Source: Algoriphagus winogradskyi (GTDB taxonomy: Bacteria > Bacteroidota > Bacteroidia > Cytophagales > Cyclobacteriaceae). Taken from it: a stretch of 64,000 nucleotides of DNA. Where the stretch lies: contig NZ_FXUA01000002.1 of assembly GCF_900182815.1 (NCBI RefSeq), forward strand, positions 806,001 through 870,000, read 5' to 3'. The notes beneath the pieces were generated by a model that saw nothing but the letters and a program-made list of their open reading frames with translations, ran no database searches and was not told the origin of the DNA. A program made the translations under genes and the position numbers. Below, piece by piece: positions 25,809 to 35,300 of the stretch (position 1 is its first letter; each line of letters begins with the position of its first letter).

Positions 25809-26417
25809 ATGAAAACTCAAAAATCAATTTTATCGCTGGCACTCATTGCCGGACTGGCAATTTCCCTTATCGCCTGTGGAGAGAAAAAACTAGATGACCA
25901 CGCTGAAGGATCAGAAGAACATAACCATAAGGCTATGTCTGAAACTATGGAAAATATGGATCAAGAAATGACCATGGCCGGAACTGCTTCTAAAACAGAA
26001 CTTATTAACGAATACTTGGAAATTAAGAAAGCTCTAAGTGCCAACAACAAAGAGGATGCTGCCAAAGCAGCATCCAAACTTGCTGAAAATGCCAAAACGA
26101 TCTCTTTCGATCAGGTATCTACTGATAATAAAACAACTGTAAATGAAATTCTTGAAGTTATTCAAAAACACAGCGAACACATTGCCAAAAGTGAAATGGA
26201 TCATCAGATTGAACATTTTCAGGCCATGGGTAAGGATTTTGAAGATCTACTGGCCATTGTAGGTTCGGACAGAAAACTTTATGAGCAATACTGCCCAATG
26301 TACAATAATAATGAGGGGGGTATGTGGCTGAGTGATTCAGAAGAAATTGTTAATCCTTTGTTTGCTGGAAAGATGCAAACCTGTGGTTCTGTTAAAAAAG
26401 TAATTGACGTCGGGTGA
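25809..26417 (+). CDS. DUF3347 lipoprotein
   Basis: This 202-residue lipoprotein (SLIACGE, Cys at about 23) has a His/Met-rich region (AEGSEEHNHKAMSETMENMD) and then a DUF3347 domain: a helical bundle (LINEYLEIKKALSANNKEDA) ending YCPMYNNNEGGMWLSDSEEI and NPLFAGKMQTCGSV. The CPM and TCG motifs contain Cys and Met that could bind Cu(I). The same domain recurs at the C-terminus of the cusB product two genes on. Its stop overlaps the next gene's GTG start. Confidence 0.85.
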   Translation: MKTQKSILSLALIAGLAISLIACGEKKLDDHAEGSEEHNHKAMSETMENMDQEMTMAGTASKTELINEYLEIKKALSANNKEDAAKAASKLAENAKTISFDQVSTDNKTTVNEILEVIQKHSEHIAKSEMDHQIEHFQAMGKDFEDLLAIVGSDRKLYEQYCPMYNNNEGGMWLSDSEEIVNPLFAGKMQTCGSVKKVIDVG

Positions 26418-26860
26418 AAAAGGCAACCTTGGTTTACTTGTTTATACTCATAATTGTATTGGTGGGAATTCAATTCATTCCCACCAACCACAATCCAAAC
26501 ATACCTGCAGGTCCAGATGACTTTCTGATTCTCAATAATACCCCAGTCCAGATAGGAAAGATGCTTAAAACATCGTGCTACAACTGTCATAGTGAACAGA
26601 TCAACTACCCTTGGTACAGTAATTTTCAGCCAGCAGGCTGGCTATTAGATAAGCATATCCGAGAGGGAATGGCAGAGTTAAATTTCTCAGAATTTGGTAA
26701 TCTATCTGGGCGGATGAAAAAGATGAAATTGGAAAGTATGATCAAACAAATTGAGCAAGAAAAAATGCCTATCCCTTCTTATACACTGATTCACAGAGAG
26801 GCAATATTGTCTGATTCTGAACGGAATGAGCTTACAACTTATTTAAAAACTCTGAATTAA
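26414..26860 (+). CDS. Haem-binding domain protein (c-type, CxxCH)
   Basis: This 148-residue protein has one N-terminal membrane anchor (LVYLFILIIVLVGIQFI) and then SCYNCHS (C55, C58, H59), a c-type haem attachment motif, followed by NYPWYSNFQPAGWLLDKHI, matching the haem_bd family. It is expected in the periplasm. It starts at a GTG within GTGA that also holds the stop of the DUF3347 gene, so the two are translationally coupled. A redox role, perhaps with the multicopper oxidase, is inferred only from the neighbours. Confidence 0.82.
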   Translation: MKKATLVYLFILIIVLVGIQFIPTNHNPNIPAGPDDFLILNNTPVQIGKMLKTSCYNCHSEQINYPWYSNFQPAGWLLDKHIREGMAELNFSEFGNLSGRMKKMKLESMIKQIEQEKMPIPSYTLIHREAILSDSERNELTTYLKTLN

Positions 26861-26916
26861 CCCTAAAATCTACATATGGAGAGGCCTCTTGGGTAGATTA
26901 AAAATAGATCGCAAAA

Positions 26917-28698
26917 ATGAAAAATATACTCAACAACAAGCTTGTAATGCTTGTCACCGTATTGGTGGTAGGAATAGCTGTAGGCTGGCTGACTAAACCA
27001 GATACAGCTCCGAACATGGAAGCGGATGAACATGATCATGTAGAATCGATTGCAGGAATCCCTATTACGTACACATGCTCCATGCATCCTCAGATAAGAC
27101 AGAATGAACCAGGTGATTGCCCTATCTGTGGAATGGATTTGATCCCTCTGGAAAATGAAAATGCAGAAGCTGACCCAATGGCTATCACAATGTCTCCTAC
27201 TGCTATGCAATTGGCAGGAATCCAATCATTGGTCGTTGGAAATTCTTCAAGTGACAAGTCAATAAGGCTCAATGGAAAGATCCAAACTGATGAACGCCAA
27301 AACTATACCCAGTCAGCCCATATTTCTGGGAGAATAGAAAATCTGACAGTCAACTTTACAGGAGAGTATGTTAAAAAAGGTCAGACTTTAGGACAACTCT
27401 ATTCTCCGGAATTGGCTACAGCTCAGGAGGAATTGTTTCAGGCTCAGAAAATTAAGGATTCTCAGCCTGCACTTTTCGCTGCTGCAAAATCAAAACTGAA
27501 AAACTGGAAATTAACAGATGGTCAAATTGATCAAATTCTGGCAACAGGAAAAGTAACTGAACAGGTACCAATTTTAGCTAATGTTTCTGGATACGTAACT
27601 GAGAAAATGGTGAATCTGGGTGATTATGTAAACCGTGGAGAGCCTATCTATCAGATCGCTGATCTCAGCAAAGTTTGGGTGCTATTTGATGTCTATGAGT
27701 CAGAATTACAATGGATTAATAAAGGTGATGAGATTGAATTTACTGTGCAGTCACTTCCAGGAGAGACTTTTACAGGAAAGGTTAGCTACATAGACCCCAT
27801 AGTCGATCCTCAGACTAGAGTTGCGAAAGCAAGGCTGGAACTGAGCAATTCTAACCTGAAGTTCAAGCCGGAGATGTTTGTTTCAGGAAAAGTTGAGAGT
27901 GAAGGTTCCTCAAAGGATAATAGCATTGTGGTGCCAAAAACTGCGGTAATGTGGACTGGAACCCGTTCAGTAGTATACGTTAAGACAGCTACAAATCAGT
28001 CCGTAACCTTCCAACTTAGAGAAGTAACTCTAGGCCCGGCTCTGGGGGATCATTATCAAATAGAATCCGGGTTATTGCCAGGAGAAGAAATAGCAGTGAA
28101 TGGCACATTCAGTATAGATGCCGCTGCCCAATTGGCAGGAAAACCAAGCATGATGAGTCCTGATGGAGGTGCAGCAATGTCTGGGCATAATCATGGCGGT
28201 ATGGCAATGCCTGTTTCAAATACCTCAGCTACTGCAAATCCAGAATTCATATCTCAAGATGCTAAAAATGAGTTAAAGCCTCTTTTTGATAGCTATTTTG
28301 AGTTAAAAGATGCCTTGACCCAAGATAAGTTAACAACCTCTTTGAACTCCGCAAGGAAAATGAAATCGATCATTTCAAAAGTAAACATGAGCAAATTTAA
28401 AGGTGAATCCCATATGAGTTGGATGAAATATGAAAACAACCTTAAAACCCATCTTGATAAGTTTGTTGAGCAAAAATCCCTTGAAGAGGTGAGAAAATTC
28501 TTCCTTAATATTTCTGATGAAATGGTAGGAATGGCAGAGAAATTCCATCCCTATCCTTCAAAAATATATGTTCAACATTGTCCTATGGCAGATAGTAATA
28601 GAGGCGCAGATTGGTTAAGTCTCCAGGATAAAGTAGTCAACCCATATTTCGGCCCTTCCATGCTCAGCTGTGGGGAAGTAATTAAAATAATCGACTAA
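26917..28698 (+). CDS. cusB: CusB-like RND adaptor with heavy-metal-binding and DUF3347 domains
   Basis: This 593-residue adaptor has an N-terminal anchor (about 8-24), then a heavy-metal-binding finger YTCSMHPQIRQNEPGDCPIC (C54, C68, C71) at about 52-78. The adaptor core follows at about 85-400 (VNFTGEYVKKGQTLGQLYSP, NVSGYVTEKMVNLGDYVNRG), then a His/Met linker (MSGHNHGGMAMP). A complete DUF3347 domain closes the protein (about 445-593: QHCPMADSNRGADWLSL, MLSCGEV). It would join CusA and TolC and receive Cu(I)/Ag(I). It is the last gene of the copper operon. Confidence 0.9.
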   Translation: MKNILNNKLVMLVTVLVVGIAVGWLTKPDTAPNMEADEHDHVESIAGIPITYTCSMHPQIRQNEPGDCPICGMDLIPLENENAEADPMAITMSPTAMQLAGIQSLVVGNSSSDKSIRLNGKIQTDERQNYTQSAHISGRIENLTVNFTGEYVKKGQTLGQLYSPELATAQEELFQAQKIKDSQPALFAAAKSKLKNWKLTDGQIDQILATGKVTEQVPILANVSGYVTEKMVNLGDYVNRGEPIYQIADLSKVWVLFDVYESELQWINKGDEIEFTVQSLPGETFTGKVSYIDPIVDPQTRVAKARLELSNSNLKFKPEMFVSGKVESEGSSKDNSIVVPKTAVMWTGTRSVVYVKTATNQSVTFQLREVTLGPALGDHYQIESGLLPGEEIAVNGTFSIDAAAQLAGKPSMMSPDGGAAMSGHNHGGMAMPVSNTSATANPEFISQDAKNELKPLFDSYFELKDALTQDKLTTSLNSARKMKSIISKVNMSKFKGESHMSWMKYENNLKTHLDKFVEQKSLEEVRKFFLNISDEMVGMAEKFHPYPSKIYVQHCPMADSNRGADWLSLQDKVVNPYFGPSMLSCGEVIKIID

Positions 28699-28734
28699 TT
28701 GCACGAATCCAACTTGTTAAAAATCAATTTTTAT

Positions 28735-28785
28735 TCGTACGCCTCGTACACCTCGTACCCCTCGTACCGTACGAATTCTACGAGG
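28735..28785. repeat. TCGTACNCC short tandem repeat with inverted tail
   Basis: Three 9-bp units (TCGTACGCC, TCGTACACC, TCGTACCCC) and a fourth partial TCGTACC are followed by inverted copies GTACGA and TACGAGG, so CCTCGTA (28760-28766) can pair with TACGAGG (28779-28785). A diverged copy of the second half lies at 39557-39589. Function unknown. Confidence 0.7.
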
Positions 28786-29050
28786 CTAAATTGAGATTCT
28801 AAACCATTCAAAATATTTCAATCCTGAGACAACACAAATACCTTCAAATATGCAGAAATTTCAAAGGTTCATTTTCTAATTTGACATATAGAAAATAGGT
28901 TCGTTTTCTGCTTTTCACATCAAAAAGAAAAAAGATCATTCAAAAACCAAAAACACAAAATGGGGTTATACGGCGATTAGGGCTACATTTGAAGGGGTTC
29001 AAAATGATACGATTCAAATAAATTTAAAACTGTAAAAGCAAAATGAACCT

Positions 29051-29074
29051 GTCCCAGTTTTTGTCCCAGTTTTT
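29051..29074. repeat. Tandem GTCCCAGTTTTT repeat
   Basis: Two direct 12-bp copies of GTCCCAGTTTTT lie at 29051-29062 and 29063-29074. An extended form GTCCCAGTTTTTTAT occurs at 29225-29239 and again, identical over 15 bp and in the same orientation, at 39492-39506. Confidence 0.7.
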
Positions 29075-29104
29075 CTATAACTGACTGAAAAACAGACTAA
29101 GTTT

Positions 29105-29123
29105 GTAGCGCTGTTCCCGCTAC
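29105..29123 (+). other. Short perfect hairpin
   Basis: GTAGCG (29105-29110) and CGCTAC (29118-29123) flank a 7-base loop. It sits just ahead of the terminator at 29131 and could belong to the same small transcript. It is not a tRNA: no T-arm or acceptor stem can be drawn. Confidence 0.4.
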
Positions 29124-29130
29124 TTGGTAA

Positions 29131-29170
29131 CTCCGGACAATGTTAAAATTGTTCGGGGTTTTTGTTTTTC
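29131..29170 (+). terminator. Rho-independent terminator
   Basis: CTCCGGACAAT (29131-29141) pairs with ATTGTTCGGGG (29148-29158) with two G-T wobbles and a 6-base loop, followed by TTTTTGTTTTT. It is strong, yet no gene ends nearby: the cusB stop is about 430 bp upstream. It may end the long copper transcript or be left from a lost gene. Confidence 0.7.
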
Positions 29171-29310
29171 AGGGGTTTAACATTATTTCGAATTTATTTG
29201 ATTCTGTTAAATTAGGATGATTTTGTCCCAGTTTTTTATACTCTTTTTGCTCCGCTCTTTAATGTGTCTATTTTGGGGCTTGATCGACATTCAAATTTCT
29301 ACTGTATTGA

Positions 29311-29943
29311 ACCCTAAAGGAATTCTATTTGCAGTATCTCAACGGGAAGTTTCAGATCGGCTATAGTATCAGAAAAAATGATGAGGAATTTGTCTATAAC
29401 AATGGTTTTTTATATTCCTATTCAGATGATCCTGAAGGAATAAACGAGTGGCATAATTACAAAGGAAAAAAAGTTTCTTCTTTAGTGGATCCTTATGAAA
29501 TATTTTTTTATGAACCAGCTGATGTGGTTCCTGGTAAAGTGAAAATTACTGCTTCTCCTTTTTGGACAGTAACCAAGCGCGGTGATATTCACTTTATGAT
29601 GAATAATGTGGAGGGTTCAGATAAAGCAAAAAATGTCCATAGTTACAAAAAAGCATCAGATTCAGAGTTTACGCATACCACTGAGTTTCCAGGTGGTGAG
29701 CTCAGGAGCGTTGGGAATGATCTTTATTTGATTAGTCTAGAAAATGACAGACCTGTCATAAGAAAAGCGGAAGGCGGTACCAATGATTGGACAGTCATGT
29801 AAAAAGAAACGGTTGGGAAAAAATTCAGATTTGGGAATTTGTTGATAGTTGATGGTTTCCTTTATTTCTATCTAATGGAGATGGGTTCGGGCGGTGGGCA
29901 GCCACTTTGGCTTCAGACATACGATTTAGGTATTGCACGATAA
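29311..29943 (+). pseudogene. Decayed gene fragment, BNR-repeat-like C-terminal remnant
   Basis: The open frame from about 29311 lacks a proper start and begins in mid-domain (YLNGKFQIGYSIRKNDEEFV). It stops at TAA 29800-29802, but the same frame continues sensibly to TAA 29941-29943: KETVGKKFRFGNLLIVDGFL and GGGQPLWLQTYDLGIAR. Repeated beta-strand turns (NNGFLYSYSDD, GGELRSVGNDLYLIS) fit a propeller such as BNR-repeat proteins of polysaccharide loci; the family is uncertain. It is therefore truncated at the N-terminus and interrupted once, probably a relic of a gene from the adjacent glycan locus. Confidence 0.6.
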
Positions 29944-30391
29944 TTCGACCATTCAGTAGCTGTTGATCAAAATTCTGTCGAGGGTTGAATTGTAACTCTA
30001 GCAGCGGAATGGATTTTTGATTCAGTAGAATATCCGATTAAACCTGAAAATTAGTATATGAAGTGTTTTCCTAGGAGCATGACTTGTTTTTTCTTCATTG
30101 CTTATCCTTTCTGAATTAAGATCAGTTTTTATCAGAAAATTTATGCTTAAGCTAGTTTTTTGTAAAATTTTACTTTTTAAGGGCAATTAAAATATGGTTT
30201 GAGGAATTGATAAAGAGAATTATTTTTTATAATCTCGTCCCCTATAGTACAGGATGGAAATGGATTCTACACAGCTGATATTAAGTGGTGATTAGCTAGT
30301 GAGTTTATGATTTAGAAATGATATATACTTTCTAATTCTATAAGTAGTTAGTTTCAAATTGAAAATGCTTAATAGATAAACCCAGATCCCC
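29944..30391. other. Intergenic region upstream of the ECF sigma gene
   Basis: About 450 bp, AT-rich, with no gene, repeat or clear terminator. The first part may be more decayed coding sequence continuing from the pseudogene. The promoter of the sigma gene presumably lies in the last 100 bp, but no consensus box stands out. Confidence 0.4.
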
Positions 30392-31045
30392 ATGGCCTCT
30401 CAGTCCTCCAATAAGCTATTACTACATAGGATTTCGGTGGATTCAGACAAGGCTGCTTTTACCGAGCTTTTTAAAAGATATCATTCAAAACTGATCACAT
30501 TTGCTACCTGTTTTTTGCCAAATTATGAAGAGGCTGAAGATATGGTTTCAGAAGTCTTTATAAGACTTTTGCAGAATCAATCACAACTAATGGAAATAGA
30601 TAATTTTGAAGGATACCTATATTATTCTGTAAAAAATCAATGCCTTAATCAGCTAAAAAAGAATAAAAGAAAGAGTAGTTTGTTTTCTCCAATTGATCTA
30701 CAGGATTTTAAAACCAATGAATATACCCAGCCTCTGGAGCAGCTAGTCGCTTCAGAATTGCGCGATAAAATAGCAGGCTGTGTTGATAGATTGCCTCATA
30801 AAAGAAGGTTAGTCTACAAAATGATCAAGGATGATGGGCTAAAAATCAAGGAGGTTTCCAAATTGCTTGATATTGCCGAAAAAACTGTGAAGAAACACTT
30901 GGAATTAGCAGTAAGGGATTTAAGAGCAGAAATTTCGGTTTATATCGAAACTCAAAATAGTGCCCCGAAAATCATCCCGATTTCTTTAAAAGTAGGCAGT
31001 TTAGTAACATTGGTCGTGTTGATTTCCGATTTTTTTAAGTTCTAA
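30392..31045 (+). CDS. ECF-type RNA polymerase sigma factor
   Basis: This 217-residue sigma-70 family protein has region 2 (AFTELFKRYHSKLITFATCF, NYEEAEDMVSEVFIRL) and region 4 (LPHKRRLVYKMIKDDGLKIK with HTH EVSKLLDIAEKTVKKHLE). The KISxxLxISxxTVxxH-like end is typical of the Bacteroidota ECF group paired with FecR and SusC. A hydrophobic C-terminal tail (KVGSLVTLVVLISDFF) is common in that group. It likely activates the susC operon when released by the FecR gene product located 190 bp downstream. Confidence 0.9.
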   Translation: MASQSSNKLLLHRISVDSDKAAFTELFKRYHSKLITFATCFLPNYEEAEDMVSEVFIRLLQNQSQLMEIDNFEGYLYYSVKNQCLNQLKKNKRKSSLFSPIDLQDFKTNEYTQPLEQLVASELRDKIAGCVDRLPHKRRLVYKMIKDDGLKIKEVSKLLDIAEKTVKKHLELAVRDLRAEISVYIETQNSAPKIIPISLKVGSLVTLVVLISDFFKF

Positions 31046-31236
31046 CCTAACTTTTTTAAAATATAGCAATTCAGTCCAGCCCAAAAGCTTTTATTAATCC
31101 TATAGCTGATTCATTGTTTGGGAAATGAATTTCATTTGTATCATTTGTTCTGCTTATTTGATCAGGTTTGAAATAAAATTTCAAAAAATATTCGAAGTGC
31201 ATTACGCCTTTTGATTCTTAAAGTTGTCTTGGTAAG

Positions 31237-32244
31237 GTGAATGTACCTGAAGATCAAATCGACCTTATTCTTTCAAAGTGGCTGACAAACACTGCTAGCC
31301 AGGAGGAACTTTTAATCCTGGAAAATTGGGCAAACCTGTGTGATGAAAATCTGGAGGTATTTGAAACATTTAAAAAAGTAACTAACCAAAGTACTCCTGA
31401 GCCGATTTTAGTCAATTTGGAAGAAAAGGCCAATGATATTTGGGAGAAAGCTCATCAAAAAAAGTCCACTAGTCAGAGAAAGTGGCGGATTGTATTCAAT
31501 TATGCGGCGAGCATTTTCTTAATGGCAGCATTGGCGATGAGTATTTTTTACTACCAGCAGCTAGAAAAAGGAAAAGACAATGAGGTAGCGGCTGAAGTTC
31601 CAACTTTCATTTTTAGAGAGAATAAGCCCGGTCAAAAAACTAAAATTTTTCTACCTGATGGTTCAGTTGTTTACCTGAATAGCAGTTCTAGTATCAAATA
31701 TTTAAGCGGATTTGTCGGAGATGAGAGAAGGGTTTACCTAAAAGGAGAAGGCTTCTTTGAAGTTGCTAAGGATAAATCCAAGCCATTTATAGTTGAGAGC
31801 AGATCGGTTGAAACCATCGCCTTAGGTACCGCTTTTAATGTGAAAGCATTTGAGGAGGAGGATTTACGGATTTCATTGGTGGAAGGAGTAGTGAGTATAA
31901 ATCAACTTTCAAATGCAGACAATTCTTTAATTCTAAAGCCTGGAAAGGAATTGTTGCTTTCATCAGATTCCAAAACTTTTTTAGAGCAAGACTTTGATTT
32001 AGAAGAGGTTGTTGGCTGGAAAGAAGGGAGGTTGGTTTTCACGCAGGCTAATCTTCCTGAAGTAAAACTCAGTCTCGAGAGATGGTATGGAGTTCAAATT
32101 GAATTAAGAGGAAAAGTGCCTTCCAACTGGAAAGTGACTACAGTATATGAGAACCAAAGCTTGAAAAACGTATTAACTGATTTACAATACTCTAGAAAAT
32201 TTGCCTATGAAATAAAGCATTCGAATGTGACGATCACATTTTAA
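31237..32244 (+). CDS. FecR-family anti-sigma factor
   Basis: This 335-residue inner-membrane protein has a cytoplasmic N-terminal sigma-binding part (residues 1-80), one membrane segment (about 84-106) and a periplasmic FecR domain (IFLPDGSVVYLNSSSSIKYL, RRVYLKGEGFFEV). A C-terminal DUF4974-like region (LPEVKLSLERWYGVQIEL) would contact the STN domain of the SusC transducer. It starts at GTG 31237; no ATG in that frame gives the full sigma-binding part. The order sigma-FecR-SusC indicates trans-envelope signalling. Confidence 0.9.
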   Translation: MNVPEDQIDLILSKWLTNTASQEELLILENWANLCDENLEVFETFKKVTNQSTPEPILVNLEEKANDIWEKAHQKKSTSQRKWRIVFNYAASIFLMAALAMSIFYYQQLEKGKDNEVAAEVPTFIFRENKPGQKTKIFLPDGSVVYLNSSSSIKYLSGFVGDERRVYLKGEGFFEVAKDKSKPFIVESRSVETIALGTAFNVKAFEEEDLRISLVEGVVSINQLSNADNSLILKPGKELLLSSDSKTFLEQDFDLEEVVGWKEGRLVFTQANLPEVKLSLERWYGVQIELRGKVPSNWKVTTVYENQSLKNVLTDLQYSRKFAYEIKHSNVTITF

Positions 32245-32250
32245 AAAAAC

Positions 32251-32281
32251 AGAACCAATGGGTTCGTACCCCATTGATTCT
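32251..32281 (+). promoter_or_regulatory. Leader hairpin between fecR and susC
   Basis: AGAACCAATGGG (32251-32262) pairs with CCCATTGATTCT (32270-32281) at 11 of 12 positions around a TTCGTAC loop. It lies 6 bp after the fecR stop and 80 bp before susC. No T-run follows on the plus strand, so an attenuator or RNA-processing element is more likely than a plain terminator; the minus strand does have a T-run after it. Confidence 0.55.
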
Positions 32282-32361
32282 GAAGCAGCATAACTAATTT
32301 GTTTGGACGCACATTAGCTATGCCTAATTAAATACTTGTCAGTACTCAATAACCCAAAATT

Positions 32362-35300
32362 ATGATAAATAAACCTTTACTGCTATTACTGCGGATGACA
32401 AAATACACCCTGTATGGTTTTTTGTTTCAAATGCTCGTATTGAACGTGGTACTTGCCCACTCAATCAAAGCCCAAAAAATCGATGAAGTTTATGTGAAAG
32501 TTTCTTTTAATGAAGAGAAACTGCTGAACGTGCTACATGAAGTGGAGAGGCAAACTGAGTTTCAGTTTACAATTCATGAAAATGAAACCTATCTCAATCA
32601 ACAAGTATCTGTAAGATCTAATAAGGTTTCTGTAGAAGATTTACTTAAGGAAATTGGTAGCCAAACTGGCCTGAATTTTCAACAGGTAAATAGAAATATT
32701 TCCATGTGGCTTGCCCAGGACAAGAGCGCGGCAACGGAAGATCTTACTCAAATCAGCGCTATAAGTATTTCAGGTCTTGTCAGTGACAATACCGGAGCGC
32801 CCTTACCAGGAGTGACAATAATCGTCGAAGGCACCACCAGCGGAACTGTATCTGATATTGATGGGAGATATTCTATTGAAGCTGAAGCAGGTGATGTCTT
32901 GGTGTTTTCATTTATAGGTTTCAGTCAGCAAAAAGTAGCTGTAGCAAACCAAACAGAAATCAATGTGACTATGCGTGAAGATGAGCAGGCATTGGATGAA
33001 GTTGTAGTGGTCGGATACGGTACTCAGAAGAAGGAAGATGTCACTGGGTCTGTGGCCACTGTCAATGAAAAAACGATCAAGGATCTTCCCGTTTCTTCGG
33101 TCGATCAAAAAATGATTGGCCAAGTTGCAGGTGTTCAGATTCAGCAGGTATCAGGCGCTCCAGGCGCAGGTACCTCTATTAAGATTCGGGGCAGTGGATC
33201 CCTTGGTGCTGGAAATGAGCCTCTTTATGTAGTGGATGGTATGCCTTATTCCTCTGGGATGAACCAGTCTTTGAATCCTTTGGCATTCATTGACCCAAAT
33301 AATATAGAGTCTATCACAATCTTAAAAGATGCTTCTTCCACAGCTATTTATGGTTCAAGGGGTGCAAATGGTGTGATCATGATCACTACCAAAAAGGGCA
33401 CTTATAACCAGACTAATATTACTTTTTCCGCTATGGCCGGAGTTCAGCAGGTTCCAAAAAAAGGTAGACCAAATATGCTGAATCAGAGAGAGTTTGCCCA
33501 GCTGCAACGAGACAGAATAGATCTTGAAGTGGATTTAAGGGAGAACCGGGAGGCAACATTGGAAGACTATCCTGAAGAATATAGAGATCTAGATGCGCTT
33601 ACTGGGCGAGGAACTGATTGGTACGATCTCATTTTGAGAGATGCGCCCATTCAGGATTACAATTTCAATCTTCAAAAGGGAACAGAAGATTCTCGTATCA
33701 ATTTTAGTCTAGGTTACTTTAATCAGCAAGGTGTTCTTAAGGAAACTGGAATCGAACGCTTTAGTACAAAGCTCGGAGTAGAAACAGACCTTTTCACCAA
33801 CCTGAAATTGGGAGTTTCTATTCAGCCAACCTATATAAATCAGCAAAGAGCCAACACAAACCTGAATAGAGAAGACGTTTTAGGTGTTAGTATTTGGGCA
33901 AACCCAATTTCTACTCCTTATGATGAAAATGGAAATCTTAAACCATACATAGTAGCTCCTCAAAGCAAATTTCACTCAGCATGGAGCTTCGCTAATCCAT
34001 TGTATGTACTGCAGGAAATGACTACCGAGCAGAAGTCCTTTCAAAACCTGGGCTTAGCATTTTTGGAATGGAGCATATTACCAAACCTTCGTTTCAGGTC
34101 TTCCTTGAATACAATTTTGGAAGCATCTAAGTATTTTCAATTTGTTCCTAGCACCGTGGGGGGATCTAATAGACCGCCTACTGCAGGTACAGGTAACTCT
34201 ACAAATACCCGATACAATAGCTTCAATTGGTTGGTTGAGAATACAGTTAATTACGATTTGAGTTTTGGAGAACATTCATTCAACTCCTTACTGGGGTATA
34301 CCATCCAACGCTTTAATTCCAATAATATAAATTTGAATGCCAGCCCTTATCCGAATGATTTGATAACAACGATCAACGCGGCCCAAGCTATTAATTCATG
34401 GGGTGAGGCAGTAAATGAGTGGAGTATGATTTCATATTTGGGAAGAATCAACTATTCATTCAAAGAGCGTTATTTATTCACCGCAACTTTTAGAGCGGAT
34501 GGTTCTTCACGATTTGGGAGTGATAACCGTTTTGCAATCTTTCCCTCATTAGCGGGTGCATGGAGAGTGTCAGAAGAGGAGTTTTTCAATGACATATCCT
34601 GGATAGATAATTTGAAGTTAAGAGTCAGCTATGGCAAAAGTGGAAATAATAACATCGGGAATTATGCTCATTTGGCTAATATCAGCGCTGGGTCCTATGT
34701 CTTTGGAAATACTCAGGTGACTGGCTCCAGTGTTGGGATATCCAATCCTAGTCTGACTTGGGAAGAATCAAATCAAATCGATGTGGGATTGGATTTTGAT
34801 TTTTTCAATAGCCGCGCCTTTTTCATGATTGATTATTTCAAGAGAAGAAGCAATAACATGTTGCTGGAAGATGTGATACCTGCCATCACTGGATTTAATT
34901 CTCAAACAATTAATCAAGGAAGTGTTCAAAACACAGGGATAGAAATCGCTTTGGGAGGAACACCTATCGCTGGTGAATTTAGTTGGAATATCAGTGGGAA
35001 TGTCGCATTCAACAGAAACGAAGTACTTTCTTTAAATGATAATACGGTGAGAATTTTGTCGGGCAACAATGATGGGAATCCTACACATATTTCAGTAGTG
35101 GGGAAGCCTATTGGTCAATTTTTCGGTTTTGTACTTGAAGGAGTATATACGCCAGAATACTTAAGCCAGCCTGGGGTAGTTAATTCTCCGCAGGTCTATG
35201 AAGGAAACGTAAAATATAAAGATGTAAATGGTGATGGATTTATCAATGATGTGCTTGATTACACAATTATTGGTAATCCCCATCCAGATTTCATCTTCGG

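Larger units (their letters stand above)
28699..29310. other. Intergenic, repeats and hairpins, no gene
   Basis: About 610 bp after the copper operon without a credible gene. It holds the TCGTACNCC repeat cluster at 28735-28785, a tandem GTCCCAGTTTTT at 29051-29074 with a further copy at 29225-29239, and two hairpins at 29105-29158. The mix suggests the scar or boundary of an inserted block, not a simple promoter region. Confidence 0.5.

Noticed and set aside
28735..28785. Possible CRISPR array from the repeated TCGTAC units
   Set aside because: Units are 9 bp and contiguous with no spacers, and no cas genes are present.
29101..29160. tRNA- or tmRNA-like structure near the two hairpins
   Set aside because: There is no acceptor stem, anticodon arm or T-loop; the second hairpin is a plain terminator.
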